Below the pieces are notes generated by a model. The model made no database searches, was not told the DNA's origin, and saw only the letters and a list, made by a program, of their open reading frames with translations. Positions 1 to 9,501 of a DNA stretch of 63,144 nucleotides are shown one piece after another (the stretch's first letter is position 1; every line of letters starts with the position of its first letter). The position numbers and the translations under genes were made by a program. The stretch is taken from assembly GCA_026399075.1 (NCBI GenBank), contig JAPLRR010000080.1:1-63144 (forward strand), written 5' to 3'. The stretch is from Methylococcales bacterium (lineage in GTDB: Bacteria; Pseudomonadota; Gammaproteobacteria; Methylococcales; Methylomonadaceae).

Positions 1-180
1 CATGGTTAGGCTCCTGGTTCGGTGAATGGTTTGGTTTGGTTTGGTGCCTCCATTCTATCTGGTTATGGCCGGGAGCTTAATCTTTTTATTCACATATCTA
101 ACTGTAATTTAAGCTTAATCGTATTAGCGGTAGCAGTATTACACTTAAGCCCTTATTTCCAAAAGAAGGTTAAAAAAAGC

Positions 181-1260
181 TTAATGGGTGCGTTCAAATT
201 CCGCCATAAAATCGATCAAGGCTTGAACGCCCGCATCGGTCATGGCATTGTAAATACTGGCACGCATACCGCCCACCGAACGGTGGCCTTTCAATTCAAA
301 CAAACCATTGGCTTCGGCAGCCGTCAAAAACGGTTTGTCCAGTGCTTCATCCGCCAAAATGAACGGGACATTCATGCGTGAACGCACAGCAACATCGACA
401 GGATTGCTATACAGGCTGGATTGGTCTATCGCCGCATACAATTTTGCCGCCTTAGCGATATTGTGCTGCTCAATGGCAGCCACGCCGCCTTGGGCTTTCA
501 ACCATTTGAGCACCAAGCCCACCAAATACCAGTTGTAAGTCGCTGGGGTATTGAGCATGGACTCATTCTTGGCCTGTTCGGCATAATTGAACACCGAAGG
601 CGTCAATTTAGTTGCATGACCGACCAAATCATCACGCACAATCACCACGGTCACGCCCGCAGGGCCCATATTTTTTTGCGTACCCGCATAAATCAACCCA
701 AATTGGCTGACATCAACAGGGCGCGACAAAATATTGGAGGACATATCAGAAACCAAGGTCAGCCCTTGTGCATCGGGGATGCCTTGGAATTCCACACCGT
801 GGATAGTTTCATTGGAGGTATAGTGCAAATACGCCGCATCATTGTCCAAGGCCCAAGTCGCCGCACCAGGGATGCTGGTAAATTTGGTGTCTTCTGAACT
901 GGCACTCACCAGCACATCGCAATAGGATTTAGCGTCTTTAATGGCTTTTTCTGACCACGCGCCGGTTTTGATGTAGCAAGCCTTGGTTTTGCCATTTAAA
1001 ATATTTTGCGGGATCAAAGAAAATTGCGCCGACGCACCGCCCTGCAAAAACAGCACTTTATAATTTTCAGGCACCGCCATCAATTCGCGCAAATCAGCTT
1101 CCAGTTCTTTGGCAATCAACGAAAAATGCTTGCCGCGATGGCTCATTTCCATCACCGACATGCCACTTCCCTGCCAATCCAGCATTTCTTGCTGCGCTTG
1201 GAGTAAAACCGATTCAGGAAATGCGGACGGGCCGGCACTAAAATTATAAACTCTGGACAT
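181..1260 (-). CDS. serC: Phosphoserine aminotransferase
   Basis: PLP-dependent class V aminotransferase that converts 3-phosphohydroxypyruvate and glutamate to O-phosphoserine in serine synthesis; the same enzyme acts in pyridoxal phosphate synthesis in many proteobacteria. The 359-residue length is normal for the family. The N-terminus reads MSRVYNFSAGPSAFP, the phosphate-binding GGAS motif is at residues 74-77, and the Schiff-base lysine is K196 in the motif YAGTQKNMG. It is the cytosolic gene commonly placed directly after gyrA in gammaproteobacteria, but here two genes lie between them. Very confident. Confidence 0.97.
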   Translation of the reverse strand: MSRVYNFSAGPSAFPESVLLQAQQEMLDWQGSGMSVMEMSHRGKHFSLIAKELEADLRELMAVPENYKVLFLQGGASAQFSLIPQNILNGKTKACYIKTGAWSEKAIKDAKSYCDVLVSASSEDTKFTSIPGAATWALDNDAAYLHYTSNETIHGVEFQGIPDAQGLTLVSDMSSNILSRPVDVSQFGLIYAGTQKNMGPAGVTVVIVRDDLVGHATKLTPSVFNYAEQAKNESMLNTPATYNWYLVGLVLKWLKAQGGVAAIEQHNIAKAAKLYAAIDQSSLYSNPVDVAVRSRMNVPFILADEALDKPFLTAAEANGLFELKGHRSVGGMRASIYNAMTDAGVQALIDFMAEFERTH

Positions 1261-1362
1261 GCTGATTCTCTTAGGTTTTAAGTTAAATACGTCGCTTAAA
1301 GCGGCTTAGGGGTATTGCATTACAAATACAGGGTCAGGTGTTCACTCTGACCTAAACTGGTT

Positions 1363-1950
1363 TTATCTGTTGGGGTAATTGGCCTTGCCACTTTCGACAA
1401 ATGCCGCCAATTCGGCAAAAGACGGGCATTTGTTTTTAACAACTGCTAAATCAAGATACCCCATTATTTTTTCATTATGCAACACATGGTTATATAAAGG
1501 TCTGGGCTTGTCGATCCTGCTCAAGCTTTGCAAAACCTCTTTAGGATTTTTTATGTCTTCTGGACTACCATCAATTTTGTTATGCGGCCAACTAGAGATA
1601 ACATTTTTAACGGCTTTTATGTCCGCCAGTATCCATGCTTCAATTTCTTCGGTTGGGATTAAAATGCAAATTTCTTTATTGTTAATGCCCGCATTCTTTA
1701 TAATTCGATCATCAACATTTTTATATACCGATTGATATGAGCTTTTATCCCTATCGTGACAAATAATGAATTTACTAAACTTGGCTTGGTTACTATAAGT
1801 ATTGAGAAATCTAGCGCCCTTATTCAACATATTTCCACAACTACCAAAACCCTTACCTTCTATAGTAAGAGGCTTATCACCTGCCAACCGTTTAATCAGA
1901 ACTTTTAAGCACTTAACATCGCTAGCATCCTCAGCAATAACGACATACAT
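1363..1950 (-). CDS. DUF4276/Toprim-like protein, partner of the adjacent ATPase
   Basis: A 195-residue protein with the layout of a stand-alone Toprim-type nuclease domain: an acidic residue in the first strand (E7 in VIAEDASD), a DxD motif at D66 and D68 (CHDRDKS), and a later PTEEIEAWILAD segment typical of DUF4276 proteins. Its ATG shares one base with the stop of the upstream ATPase (TAATG), so the two are probably translationally coupled. By analogy with split OLD-like systems (ATPase plus Toprim effector) it is a plausible nuclease effector of a phage-defence pair, but this is inference. The gene is AT-rich compared with gyrA and serC, consistent with transfer. Confidence 0.72.
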   Translation of the reverse strand: MYVVIAEDASDVKCLKVLIKRLAGDKPLTIEGKGFGSCGNMLNKGARFLNTYSNQAKFSKFIICHDRDKSSYQSVYKNVDDRIIKNAGINNKEICILIPTEEIEAWILADIKAVKNVISSWPHNKIDGSPEDIKNPKEVLQSLSRIDKPRPLYNHVLHNEKIMGYLDLAVVKNKCPSFAELAAFVESGKANYPNR

Positions 1951-3098
1951 TACTCATCATCCATCGCATCAATAACGTCAAACAAAGCCCCTTCGTTCTT
2001 CAGATAGTCATGGATATAAGGCAAGCGCTCGGTATCCAAAGATGAAACCTTCGTACCGTTTTCAGTCATCCTGACTAACCTAATACTTTCAGGCGGCACT
2101 AAATTAATCACATCGGGTGAATGGGTGGCGATAATGATTTGCCTGTTATAGACTGCGCCATATTCAAAACACAGTGGCAATAATTTCTTTAACAAGCCAG
2201 AATGGATACCGTCTTCGGGTTGTTCTATCAATAAAGTGCTACAGTTGTCATATAGCAAGGCCAGCAATATGGCTAAAACACGTTGTGTGCCGTAAGATAA
2301 TTGGCGGTAGCTTACCGTTGAATTGACCATGACAAAGTTAACGGTAAAAAAACTATCTTCATCTTTAAGACCTACTGGGTATTTTTCAATATCGAGACAT
2401 TTAATTATATTTAAACCATTTTCACCTATCAGTGCGTTTAGCTCTGCCAGTGTTTCTTTATCTTTATGCCATAAATACAGCAACTTCATGACCAATGGGG
2501 ATTTGGTTTTATTTCTTTTAGCTAACCATTGTTTGTAACTACTGTTATCAATATGGGCTGAATAGGGATTTTTTTCAGCACTTTCATACTGATCATCCAG
2601 CATATAATATTTAATTGCAGAAAAATACTGATGAACTTGAATAATAGCCGGATTTATCTCGTTTTCTGGCATCAAAGAAAGCAAAGAGTTTATCATTGGT
2701 GCATATGATTTTATTTCAACAACACTATTTTCTTTATTATAATGAGTGACATTTTCATCTTCCCTTTTAACAATGATCTGCCAGCCATCACTGATGAAAC
2801 AGAAAAGATTCTCAATTATCGAAACAATTTGACGACGATAATCATTAGGAGTTTTTAATTCATATCTAAAAAGATTATCACCAATTAAAAATTCAATTTC
2901 AAAATTAGCTTCTGAGTCAAAATCAAAATTTTCAAATACTGACTCAGTACCCACCGCAAACCGCGCACACCTCTCAATCGCCTTCAAAACGTTAGTCTTA
3001 CCCGCCGCATTACGCCCAATCAGCGCAGTCACGCCATCCAGCTCTATGTCCGTATCTATGCACGACAAAAAATTGCGGATATGTATTCTTTTCAGCAT
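1950..3098 (-). CDS. OLD-like AAA (AAA_21) ATPase
   Basis: An ABC/SMC-like ATPase of 382 residues from the chosen ATG at 3098, which gives the usual start MLKRIHIRNFLS; a longer reading from 3137 adds 13 residues with no family support. Visible motifs are Walker A GRNAAGKTN (28-36), a signature-like LSYGTQ, Walker B LLIEQPEDGIH and a switch histidine in IIATHSPDVI. This set is typical of the OLD/AAA_21/RecF-like group used in defence systems. The long central insertion is strongly AT-rich. It overlaps the Toprim-like gene by 1 nt and forms a two-gene unit lying between gyrA and serC. DNA-repair roles cannot be excluded. Confidence 0.8.
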   Translation of the reverse strand: MLKRIHIRNFLSCIDTDIELDGVTALIGRNAAGKTNVLKAIERCARFAVGTESVFENFDFDSEANFEIEFLIGDNLFRYELKTPNDYRRQIVSIIENLFCFISDGWQIIVKREDENVTHYNKENSVVEIKSYAPMINSLLSLMPENEINPAIIQVHQYFSAIKYYMLDDQYESAEKNPYSAHIDNSSYKQWLAKRNKTKSPLVMKLLYLWHKDKETLAELNALIGENGLNIIKCLDIEKYPVGLKDEDSFFTVNFVMVNSTVSYRQLSYGTQRVLAILLALLYDNCSTLLIEQPEDGIHSGLLKKLLPLCFEYGAVYNRQIIIATHSPDVINLVPPESIRLVRMTENGTKVSSLDTERLPYIHDYLKNEGALFDVIDAMDDE

Positions 3099-3161
3099 GA
3101 CTGGGCCTTGGGTTGGTATTGGGTAAAGACGTTGCAATGCAACGCCTCTACGCGCGATGGC

Positions 3162-5792
3162 TTACTCGTCTAAGTCTTGGGCATCATCCACAGGATCATC
3201 GGCATCCACTACAGGCAAATCTTGCACCTCATCCAAACCTTCGGCATCCTCTTGGTCATCCACACCCGCCAAACCGGCAATCCTATCCACGCCTATCACT
3301 TTTTCCTTTTTGTCCAAGCGGATAATCGTGACACCTTGGGTGTTGCGGCCGACCACGGAAATGCCGTCAACGCGGGTGCGGACTAAAGTACCGCCGTCGG
3401 TAATCAGCATGATTTCATCGTTGTCATTGACCAACACCGCACCCACCACATCGCCATTACGCGCAGAGGTTTGGATCGCGATCAAGCCTTGTCCGCCACG
3501 TTTGTGGCAGGTGAATTCTTCAAGTTTGGTGCGTTTGCCGTAGCCGTTTTCAGTGATGTTCAGCACCGTGCCTTCGGTGGCGATAATCAACGAGATAATC
3601 CGCTGACCTTCTTGCAAGCGCATACCGCGCACACCCGAAGCCGTGCGCCCCATAGAGCGCACGTCGGCTTCGTTAAAGCATACGGCTTTGCCCGTGCTGC
3701 CAAACAGCAATACGTTTTGTTGTCCGTCCGTGACCGCAACACCGACTAAACTATCGCCTTCTTTAAGGTCGATGGCGATTTTTCCGGTGGCGCGTTGGCG
3801 TTCAAATTCGTTAAGCGGGGTCTTTTTAACTGTGCCTTGTGCGGTTGCCATAAAGATGAATTTATTGTCGGTAAATTCACGGATAGGCAAGATGGCGTTG
3901 ATTTTTTCGCCTTGTTCCAAGGGCAACAAATTGACAAACGGTTTGCCCCGCGCGGCGCGGCTGGCGACTGGCAATTGGTAGACTTTTAGCCAATACACTT
4001 TGCCTAAGGACGAGAAGCACAAAATAGTGTCATGGGTGTTGGCGACAATCAACTTATCGACATAATCCAGTTCTTTAGTCGCAGTCGCCGATTTGCCTCG
4101 CCCGCCGCGCCGTTGGGCCCGGTAATCGCTTAAGGGTTGGGATTTGACATAGCCTTCGTGTGACATGGTGACAACCATGTCTTCTTCGGTAATCAAATCT
4201 TGTTCGGACAAATCCAATTGGTTTTGGATGATTTCAGTACGGCGCGGGTCAGAATATTGTTCCTTAATGGCGACCAACTCTTCCCTGACCACTTCCATCA
4301 GCCGGATATCGCTGCCCAAAATCGCCAGATATTCATCGATTTGTTCCAGCAATTGCTTATATTCGTTGACGATTTTGTCTTGTTCCAAGCCCGTCAAACG
4401 GTGCAGGCGTAAATCCAAAATCGCTTGGGCTTGGGTTTCAGACAAGCGGTAAACCGCATTTAAGAGGCCAAATTCAGCGCTGAGGTCTTCGGGGCGCGAA
4501 CGGGCTGCATCGGCGCGATCCAGCAACGCCGACACCAAACCCGCATCCCAAGTCCTTGCCAATAAGCCTTCTTTGGCTTCGGCGGGATTGCTGGCAGCTT
4601 TAATTAAGGCGATCATGTCATCGATGTTCGCCAACGCGACCGCCAAACCTTCCAAGATATGCGCACGTTCCCTGGCGCGGCGTAAGTTGTAGAGTGTGCG
4701 GCGCGTCACGCACACGCGGCGGTGGTCAATAAAGGCGTGTAAAATCTCGCTGAGGTTCATGCAATGCGGACGACCATCCAGCAAGGCCACCATATTGATG
4801 CCAAACACCGTTTGGAATTGGGTTTGTTTGTAGAGGTTGTTCAACACCACTTCCGGCACTTCGCCACGGCGCAATTCGATCACCATGCGCATGCCGTCTT
4901 TGTCGGACTCATCACGCAGACCAGAAATACCTTCCAGCTTGCCTTCTTTAACCAACTCAGCAATTTTTTCTAGTAAACGCGCTTTGTTGACTTGGTAAGG
5001 CAATTCAGTGGTAATAATTGCTTGGCGGCTGCTGTCGCCTATATCTTCAAAATGGCAACGGGCACGCAAATAGATTTTGCCACGTCCGGTGGTATAAGCG
5101 CTGTAAATGCCTGACGCACCATTGATGGATGCTGCGGTAGGAAAATCTGGGCCCGGAATATGCGCCATCAACTCCAAAACGGTAATTTCCGGCTTATCTA
5201 TCATTGCCAAACAGGCGCTGACGACTTCCGACATATTATGCGGTGGGATGTTAGTGGCCATGCCGACCGCTATACCTGACGAACCGTTGACTAATAAATT
5301 AGGCACACGTGTGGGCAATACTTCCGGCTGAATCTCGGATTCATCATAGTTGGGGATAAAATCAACGGTTTCTTTATCCAAATCGGCCAGCAATTCGTGG
5401 GCGATTTTCGCCATGCGCACTTCGGTATAACGCATTGCAGCTGGAGGATCGCCATCCACCGAACCAAAGTTGCCCTGCCCATCGATCAGCATATAACGCA
5501 TCGAAAACGGCTGCGCCATACGCACCATCGTGTCATAAACGGCGGTGTCGCCATGCGGGTGGTATTTACCGATGACATCACCGACAATACGCGCGGATTT
5601 TTTATAGGGCTTGTTCCAATCGTTGCCTAACTCGCTCATCGCATAAAGCACACGGCGATGCACGGGTTTTAGGCCGTCCCTGACATCCGGGAGGGCTCGA
5701 CCGACGATGACGCTCATGGCGTAATCGAGATAGGATTGTTTCATCTCGTCTTCGAGATTAACTGGAATGATTTCTTTAGCGAAGTTTGACAT
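3162..5792 (-). CDS. gyrA: DNA gyrase subunit A
   Basis: Breakage-reunion subunit of DNA gyrase; with GyrB it introduces negative supercoils. 876 residues, normal size. The catalytic tyrosine is Y122 in AAMRYTE, and numbering matches E. coli here. The quinolone-resistance-determining segment has threonine at position 83 ([10 protein letters not shown], 78-87) and aspartate at 87; Thr83 is also natural in Pseudomonas. The GyrA box QRRGGRG is at 560-566, followed by the six-bladed C-terminal DNA-wrapping domain and an acidic tail. Start [14 protein letters not shown] is typical. Confidence 0.98.
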   Translation of the reverse strand: MSNFAKEIIPVNLEDEMKQSYLDYAMSVIVGRALPDVRDGLKPVHRRVLYAMSELGNDWNKPYKKSARIVGDVIGKYHPHGDTAVYDTMVRMAQPFSMRYMLIDGQGNFGSVDGDPPAAMRYTEVRMAKIAHELLADLDKETVDFIPNYDESEIQPEVLPTRVPNLLVNGSSGIAVGMATNIPPHNMSEVVSACLAMIDKPEITVLELMAHIPGPDFPTAASINGASGIYSAYTTGRGKIYLRARCHFEDIGDSSRQAIITTELPYQVNKARLLEKIAELVKEGKLEGISGLRDESDKDGMRMVIELRRGEVPEVVLNNLYKQTQFQTVFGINMVALLDGRPHCMNLSEILHAFIDHRRVCVTRRTLYNLRRARERAHILEGLAVALANIDDMIALIKAASNPAEAKEGLLARTWDAGLVSALLDRADAARSRPEDLSAEFGLLNAVYRLSETQAQAILDLRLHRLTGLEQDKIVNEYKQLLEQIDEYLAILGSDIRLMEVVREELVAIKEQYSDPRRTEIIQNQLDLSEQDLITEEDMVVTMSHEGYVKSQPLSDYRAQRRGGRGKSATATKELDYVDKLIVANTHDTILCFSSLGKVYWLKVYQLPVASRAARGKPFVNLLPLEQGEKINAILPIREFTDNKFIFMATAQGTVKKTPLNEFERQRATGKIAIDLKEGDSLVGVAVTDGQQNVLLFGSTGKAVCFNEADVRSMGRTASGVRGMRLQEGQRIISLIIATEGTVLNITENGYGKRTKLEEFTCHKRGGQGLIAIQTSARNGDVVGAVLVNDNDEIMLITDGGTLVRTRVDGISVVGRNTQGVTIIRLDKKEKVIGVDRIAGLAGVDDQEDAEGLDEVQDLPVVDADDPVDDAQDLDE

Positions 5793-5961
5793 TGATCCCT
5801 ATATACACAGTGTACCGACAACTACGCATCGGCATGGTTTCTTGACTAAATACAACCGCACCGTTTCTGGTTCCTTGTGTTAGGCACGGTTACATGGACT
5901 TAAATAACCTACTGATTATAACACTACTCGCCAGTGAGTCGAAGGTGTTGGCACGTTAAAG

Positions 5962-6681
5962 TTAAGCAAATATTTCAGCCAAGAAATTTTCCATCAATAA
6001 CCAAGAGCGCTGGTCGGCTTGTGGGCTATATTCCATCCCCCTTTCTGGGTCATTGGCAAGTGGATTGGTGAAAGCATGGACTGTGCTGCCAAAGGTATGC
6101 AACTGCCAATCTGCGCCAGCGTTGGTCATTTCCTGTTCAAAAGCAAGAACCTGATCGACGGGCCCCAAAGGGTCATCATGGCCATGCAAGGCCAGCACCT
6201 TAGCCTTAATCGCGTTGCCCTGGGTATTGTCAGGCGCACCCAACAATCCATGAAAGCTAACCACACCTTTTAAATCAGCCCCTGTCCTCGCCAAATCCAG
6301 CGCACACAAGCCACCAAAACAAAAACCGATTGCCGCAACCTTGCTGTCATCAACCCAAGGTAATAACTTAACGGCGTAAAGTGCCGCCTGCATACGTTTT
6401 TGCAGTAAGGCCCTGTCATCCATAAACGGTTGCATAAGCTTGGCATTTTGTTCAATACTCGTGCCCAATACGCCTTTACCATACATATCCACAGCAAAAC
6501 CGACATAACCTAAGGCAGCAATTTTTTTTGCTTTTTCTGCAACAAACTCATCGCGGCCTGCCCAAGTATGGTTGATTAAAACAGCGGGCCTTCGGTTTGG
6601 CAATGCGTCATCAACCGCAAAAAAAGCTTCCAATAACACACCGCCATCCAAATAGCCGACAGTATTAGACACTATTGTCAT
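5962..6681 (-). CDS. Dienelactone hydrolase family protein
   Basis: Alpha/beta hydrolase of 239 residues. The nucleophile is C121 in GFCFGG, the acid is in the HGHDDP segment and the histidine in TVHAFTNP, which together form the Cys-Asp-His triad of the dienelactone hydrolase family. The start at 6681 (MTIVSNTVGYLDGG) is chosen because further in-frame sequence upstream only overlaps the phosphatase gene in another frame and has no family similarity. The 22 nt gap from the phosphatase stop suggests co-transcription. The substrate is not evident; such proteins are often general carboxyl esterases. Confidence 0.88.
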   Translation of the reverse strand: MTIVSNTVGYLDGGVLLEAFFAVDDALPNRRPAVLINHTWAGRDEFVAEKAKKIAALGYVGFAVDMYGKGVLGTSIEQNAKLMQPFMDDRALLQKRMQAALYAVKLLPWVDDSKVAAIGFCFGGLCALDLARTGADLKGVVSFHGLLGAPDNTQGNAIKAKVLALHGHDDPLGPVDQVLAFEQEMTNAGADWQLHTFGSTVHAFTNPLANDPERGMEYSPQADQRSWLLMENFLAEIFA

Positions 6682-6703
6682 AAGGACACCCCATAGCCTA
6701 GTT

Positions 6704-7189
6704 TCATGAAATACGACCAGTTTGCTGCAACATTGACAAAAAACCCACTGAAGCGGCATCAACCAGATCCAGAACCCGCTCAAAGCCATATTTGCCGCCG
6801 TAATAGGGATCAGGCACTTCCCGTTCACCCAAGTGCGGGGCATAATCAAGGAAATAGCTGATTTTATCTTTATATTTCTCCGGGCAAGCCGCCATGAGAA
6901 CCGCATAGTTGTCATCGTCCATGGCCAATACAAAGTCGAAATCCTCAAAATCCCCCATTACCACTTTTCTGGCACGTAAATGTTTTAATTCTATATCCCT
7001 TACTAAGGCGGCGTGTTGAGCACGTGAATCAGGGGGCTCGCCAAGATGGGACGCATGTGTGCCAGCCGAGTCAATCACAAAATTCGCCGCTAAATTTTGC
7101 TCTTTTAGGTGTTTTGCGAAAACGCCTTCTGCTGTGGGTGATCGACAAATATTGCCCATACATACAAAAAGAACTTTTATTTTTTCCAT
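6704..7189 (-). CDS. Low-molecular-weight protein tyrosine phosphatase
   Basis: Cytosolic Cys-based phosphatase of 161 residues. The P-loop C(X5)R is residues 10-16 (CMGNICR) followed by SPTAEG, and the general acid aspartate lies in VPDPYYGG near the C-terminus. The start at 7189 (MEKIKVLFV) matches the family; a start four codons upstream at 7201 is also possible. Bacterial members usually either oppose tyrosine kinases of capsule export or act like arsenate reductases; the DPYYG motif and absence of ars genes favour a phosphatase. It heads a short operon with the dienelactone hydrolase. Confidence 0.92.
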   Translation of the reverse strand: MEKIKVLFVCMGNICRSPTAEGVFAKHLKEQNLAANFVIDSAGTHASHLGEPPDSRAQHAALVRDIELKHLRARKVVMGDFEDFDFVLAMDDDNYAVLMAACPEKYKDKISYFLDYAPHLGEREVPDPYYGGKYGFERVLDLVDAASVGFLSMLQQTGRIS

Positions 7190-7493
7190 ATCCAAACCCA
7201 TTATAAAAAAGACCTTATCTAGCTACAGAGGGCATTGTAACGCCTGAGCAATAAAGTGGCAAAAGCCGGCTGGGCAATCGAAACCCTTGCCTAAGCCTTA
7301 TTCCCACATCACTAATTATAGCTAAAGAATCCATCCTTTATCCTTCCATTAATAATTATTTATGCCCTACTGCCACGTTTGCCCTGGTTAAGATCAATTT
7401 CAGCTGACCCTGTGCCTTTCAAACAAGCCATTCCGCTCACCCAATCCTTGGAAGTTATCTAGCCTTTAAAAAAGCCAAGCACCCAAGCTTTAT

Positions 7494-8054
7494 CTATAGC
7501 ACACAATGTTCTTGGCAAATTTTTTCGCTATCACCTTCACTAAGCTGCTCTTTGGTCAGGCCACAGCGATACCCTGTAGACATAACGGTGAAATAGTGGC
7601 AAGTTTTGCACAGGCCAAATGATTGTGATTTGTTGGCTTTTTGTAAAGCCAACAGGGCTTTTCTAAACATTTCTTCTGAATTGACTGAATCCTGCCCCTG
7701 AAATAACTTTGCCGCTTGGGCAAACAAATCCGATGTTCTGGCCTGTTTCAAAATCCCGCTCCCTTTAGCCAAAAGACTAAGATGAACTTTTCGTCGGTCA
7801 GCCGCATCGGTCTTTTTCTGTATGTAGCCTTGCTTAACCAGAAGCAGCACCGTTTGGGAAACCGTACCCCGCGTCATGCCAAGATAATTGGCCAAGGCCG
7901 CCGGGGTGTCGCTATAGCGGTTACAACGGGATAAATAATCCAATACTTGGAAGTGGACAGCTTGTAACCCCAATTCCGTACATTTTTTACGCTCTTCAGA
8001 ACGGATTAACGCCGCCATACGCTCAATCAGATCAAAGACATCATCTTTTTCCAT
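7494..8054 (-). CDS. MarR-family transcriptional regulator with C-terminal cysteine cluster
   Basis: A 186-residue protein whose residues about 10-130 carry the MarR winged helix, with recognition helix region YLGMTRGTVSQTVLLL and wing KKTDAADRRKVHLS. Unusually, the last 45 residues hold at least five cysteines and histidines (CKTCHYF, YRCG, ICQEHC), suggesting a bound metal or a redox switch. A perfect palindrome sits over the -35 region of its own promoter, so autorepression is likely. It is divergent from a DUF2024 gene, which may be its target. The ligand or signal is unknown. Confidence 0.85.
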   Translation of the reverse strand: MEKDDVFDLIERMAALIRSEERKKCTELGLQAVHFQVLDYLSRCNRYSDTPAALANYLGMTRGTVSQTVLLLVKQGYIQKKTDAADRRKVHLSLLAKGSGILKQARTSDLFAQAAKLFQGQDSVNSEEMFRKALLALQKANKSQSFGLCKTCHYFTVMSTGYRCGLTKEQLSEGDSEKICQEHCVL

Positions 8055-8086
8055 AGCACCCCTATAAATCTAATTAACAAGTGTCT

Positions 8087-8095
8087 ATTATAACA
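8087..8095 (-). promoter_or_regulatory. Extended -10 promoter element of the marR-like gene
   Basis: On the minus strand TGTTATAAT reads as an extended -10 (TGnTATAAT), about 33 nt upstream of the ATG at 8054. At 17 nt spacing the -35 hexamer would be GAATCG, a poor match, which fits an extended -10 promoter. The palindrome at 8105-8121 covers this -35 zone. Confidence 0.55.
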
Positions 8096-8104
8096 TGCAC
8101 TTAA

Positions 8105-8121
8105 AATATCGATTCGATATT
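8105..8121. promoter_or_regulatory. Perfect palindromic operator candidate between marR-like gene and DUF2024 gene
   Basis: AATATCGATTCGATATT is a 17 bp perfect inverted repeat with a single central base, a typical size for a MarR dimer site. It lies in the divergent intergenic space and overlaps the -35 region of the regulator gene promoter, so binding would block transcription. Function is inferred from position and symmetry. Confidence 0.55.
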
Positions 8122-8260
8122 ACAATACCTGTAAACGCCACGAGCTTGGATAGAACAGGCAATTAAACCCCCTTCTTGGAATAACTGTTTGCAAGCATTT
8201 CAGCGCGACAATATCAGCGGGAAAACTACCAGTATTTAACCTTAAAAACAGGTGTATTTT

Positions 8261-8524
8261 ATGCCCTTATCCCATGTGTTCGACACCTATGCAAAAACTA
8301 GCAAAGGGAAAATTTTGCACTTCAATGTGGTACTTGATGAACAAGCCCCCGAAAAAGCGGTACACTACGCCAAAGAATGGTTGACCTCCATAGGCCATAG
8401 TGACGCTATTTTAACCGCTGAAAACTGTTATTTTTATCATACTGTTATAGCCCCGCCTACTTTAAGGCAGGAAATCGACAAGCTAGGGTATGCCATCTTT
8501 AAAATGGAAGGTTGCCCAAAATAG
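8261..8524 (+). CDS. DUF2024 family protein
   Basis: A small cytosolic protein of 87 residues. The start at the ATG 8261 is preferred to a GTG at 8252 because AGGTG lies about 8 nt before it and the family begins near this point (MPLSHVFDTYAKTSKGK). The body, with FNVVLDEQ, AKEWL and a C-terminal KLGYAIFKMEGCPK, resembles DUF2024 proteins, for which no function is established. It is divergent from the MarR-type gene and may be under its control. Confidence 0.7.
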   Translation: MPLSHVFDTYAKTSKGKILHFNVVLDEQAPEKAVHYAKEWLTSIGHSDAILTAENCYFYHTVIAPPTLRQEIDKLGYAIFKMEGCPK

Positions 8525-8654
8525 TCGCCTGAATTTTTGTGCAAGCGTTCAATGTATCAAAAATACCCATTATTCAAAGGACTTAGGTTATCGGCCATAA
8601 CGTTTATGGCCTTACCAATCCAATGCGCCAACCCCAACTTTCGGCAAAAAACAC

Positions 8655-8993
8655 ATGAATTCAACTCTGGAAAAAATGAAAGGCTACAACATCATATCCG
8701 TTAAGGAAGAAAGGATAGACGCGCATAATTCTGGTGATTTAAAGGCCTACATCCTGCACCTGATAGAACTTGGCGAGACCCAGCTAATAATCGACCTTGA
8801 AAAGGTACGCTTTATCGATAGCTCTGGTTTAGGGGCCTTACTCACCGGTTATAAACATGCAGCGGCCAAATCGGGCAAACTTTCTTTAGTGGGCTGCAAT
8901 CAACAGGTGTTGGCTATGTTTGAGCTAACTCGGCTAAACCGGGTGTTCGAAATTTATTCTGATTTGAATGAAGCTATTGAAACCGAAGCCTAA
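8655..8993 (+). CDS. STAS-domain anti-sigma factor antagonist
   Basis: 112-residue SpoIIAA/RsbV-like protein. The phosphorylatable serine is S56 or S57 in FIDSSGLGAL, the conserved STAS motif. In partner switching the unphosphorylated form binds its cognate kinase/anti-sigma factor and releases the sigma factor or other target. The kinase gene follows after only 9 nt, so the two form an operon. No PP2C phosphatase or sigma factor gene is adjacent, so the phosphatase arm must be elsewhere. Confidence 0.9.
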   Translation: MNSTLEKMKGYNIISVKEERIDAHNSGDLKAYILHLIELGETQLIIDLEKVRFIDSSGLGALLTGYKHAAAKSGKLSLVGCNQQVLAMFELTRLNRVFEIYSDLNEAIETEA

Positions 8994-9002
8994 AGGTCTT
9001 TT

Positions 9003-9422
9003 ATGTGCAACCCAATCCTCCAGGTAGACGTCATCATCCCGACCCAAACCAAGTATCTGGATTTGATCGGCAGTATCGGCGAACATATAGCCAAAGATCT
9101 TGACCATTTCAGCGGAGACCGCGAAGCCTTGGCTTATCATTTGAACCTCGTGCTGACCGAAGCCACCACCAACGCCATCAAACATACGCCTCCTAACCCC
9201 AAAGACACGGTCAGAATCAGTATCCATATCAAAGACAATGAGCTTAATATTAAAGTTTATGACCATGGACTAGGCTTTGACCTTGAGGCAGTCTCTTTAC
9301 CGGATTTAAACCAGCCCAAGGAAAATGGCATGGGGCTCTATTTTATCCGCACATTGATGGATTCTGTTACCTATACCAAACAAACCGATGGCAATGTGCT
9401 GGAGATTACTAAACGCTTATAG
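9003..9422 (+). CDS. RsbW-like anti-sigma regulatory kinase (HATPase_c)
   Basis: 139-residue GHKL ATPase of the serine-kinase anti-sigma type. The N box is seen in LTEATTNAIKHTP, followed by the G1 box DHGLGFD and a G2-like NGMGLYFIRTLMD. No sensor or membrane domain is present. It presumably phosphorylates the STAS protein encoded immediately upstream and sequesters an unknown partner. Coding position and spacing make joint regulation very likely. Confidence 0.9.
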   Translation: MCNPILQVDVIIPTQTKYLDLIGSIGEHIAKDLDHFSGDREALAYHLNLVLTEATTNAIKHTPPNPKDTVRISIHIKDNELNIKVYDHGLGFDLEAVSLPDLNQPKENGMGLYFIRTLMDSVTYTKQTDGNVLEITKRL

Positions 9423-9501
9423 AATTAGCCTAAGCTGGCTGTTTTACTATTTTGGTGTATGTTATAAGCAACTTTAGCAATCATTAATAACTGGTGGACA
9501 C

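Noticed and set aside
421..897. Plus-strand frame of 158 codons inside serC
   Set aside because: Antisense to a well-supported enzyme gene, no start signal and no known domain.
1329..1354. Hairpin GGTCAG / CTGACC between serC and the Toprim-like gene as a terminator
   Set aside because: Only a 6-7 bp stem and no T run on either strand.
3228..3264. GyrA Thr83 as a quinolone-resistance mutation
   Set aside because: Threonine at position 83 (around 5544-5546) is a natural state in several gammaproteobacteria; without relatives no resistance can be claimed.
6682..6948. N-terminal extension of the dienelactone hydrolase
   Set aside because: Overlaps the phosphatase gene in a different frame and has no similarity to the family.
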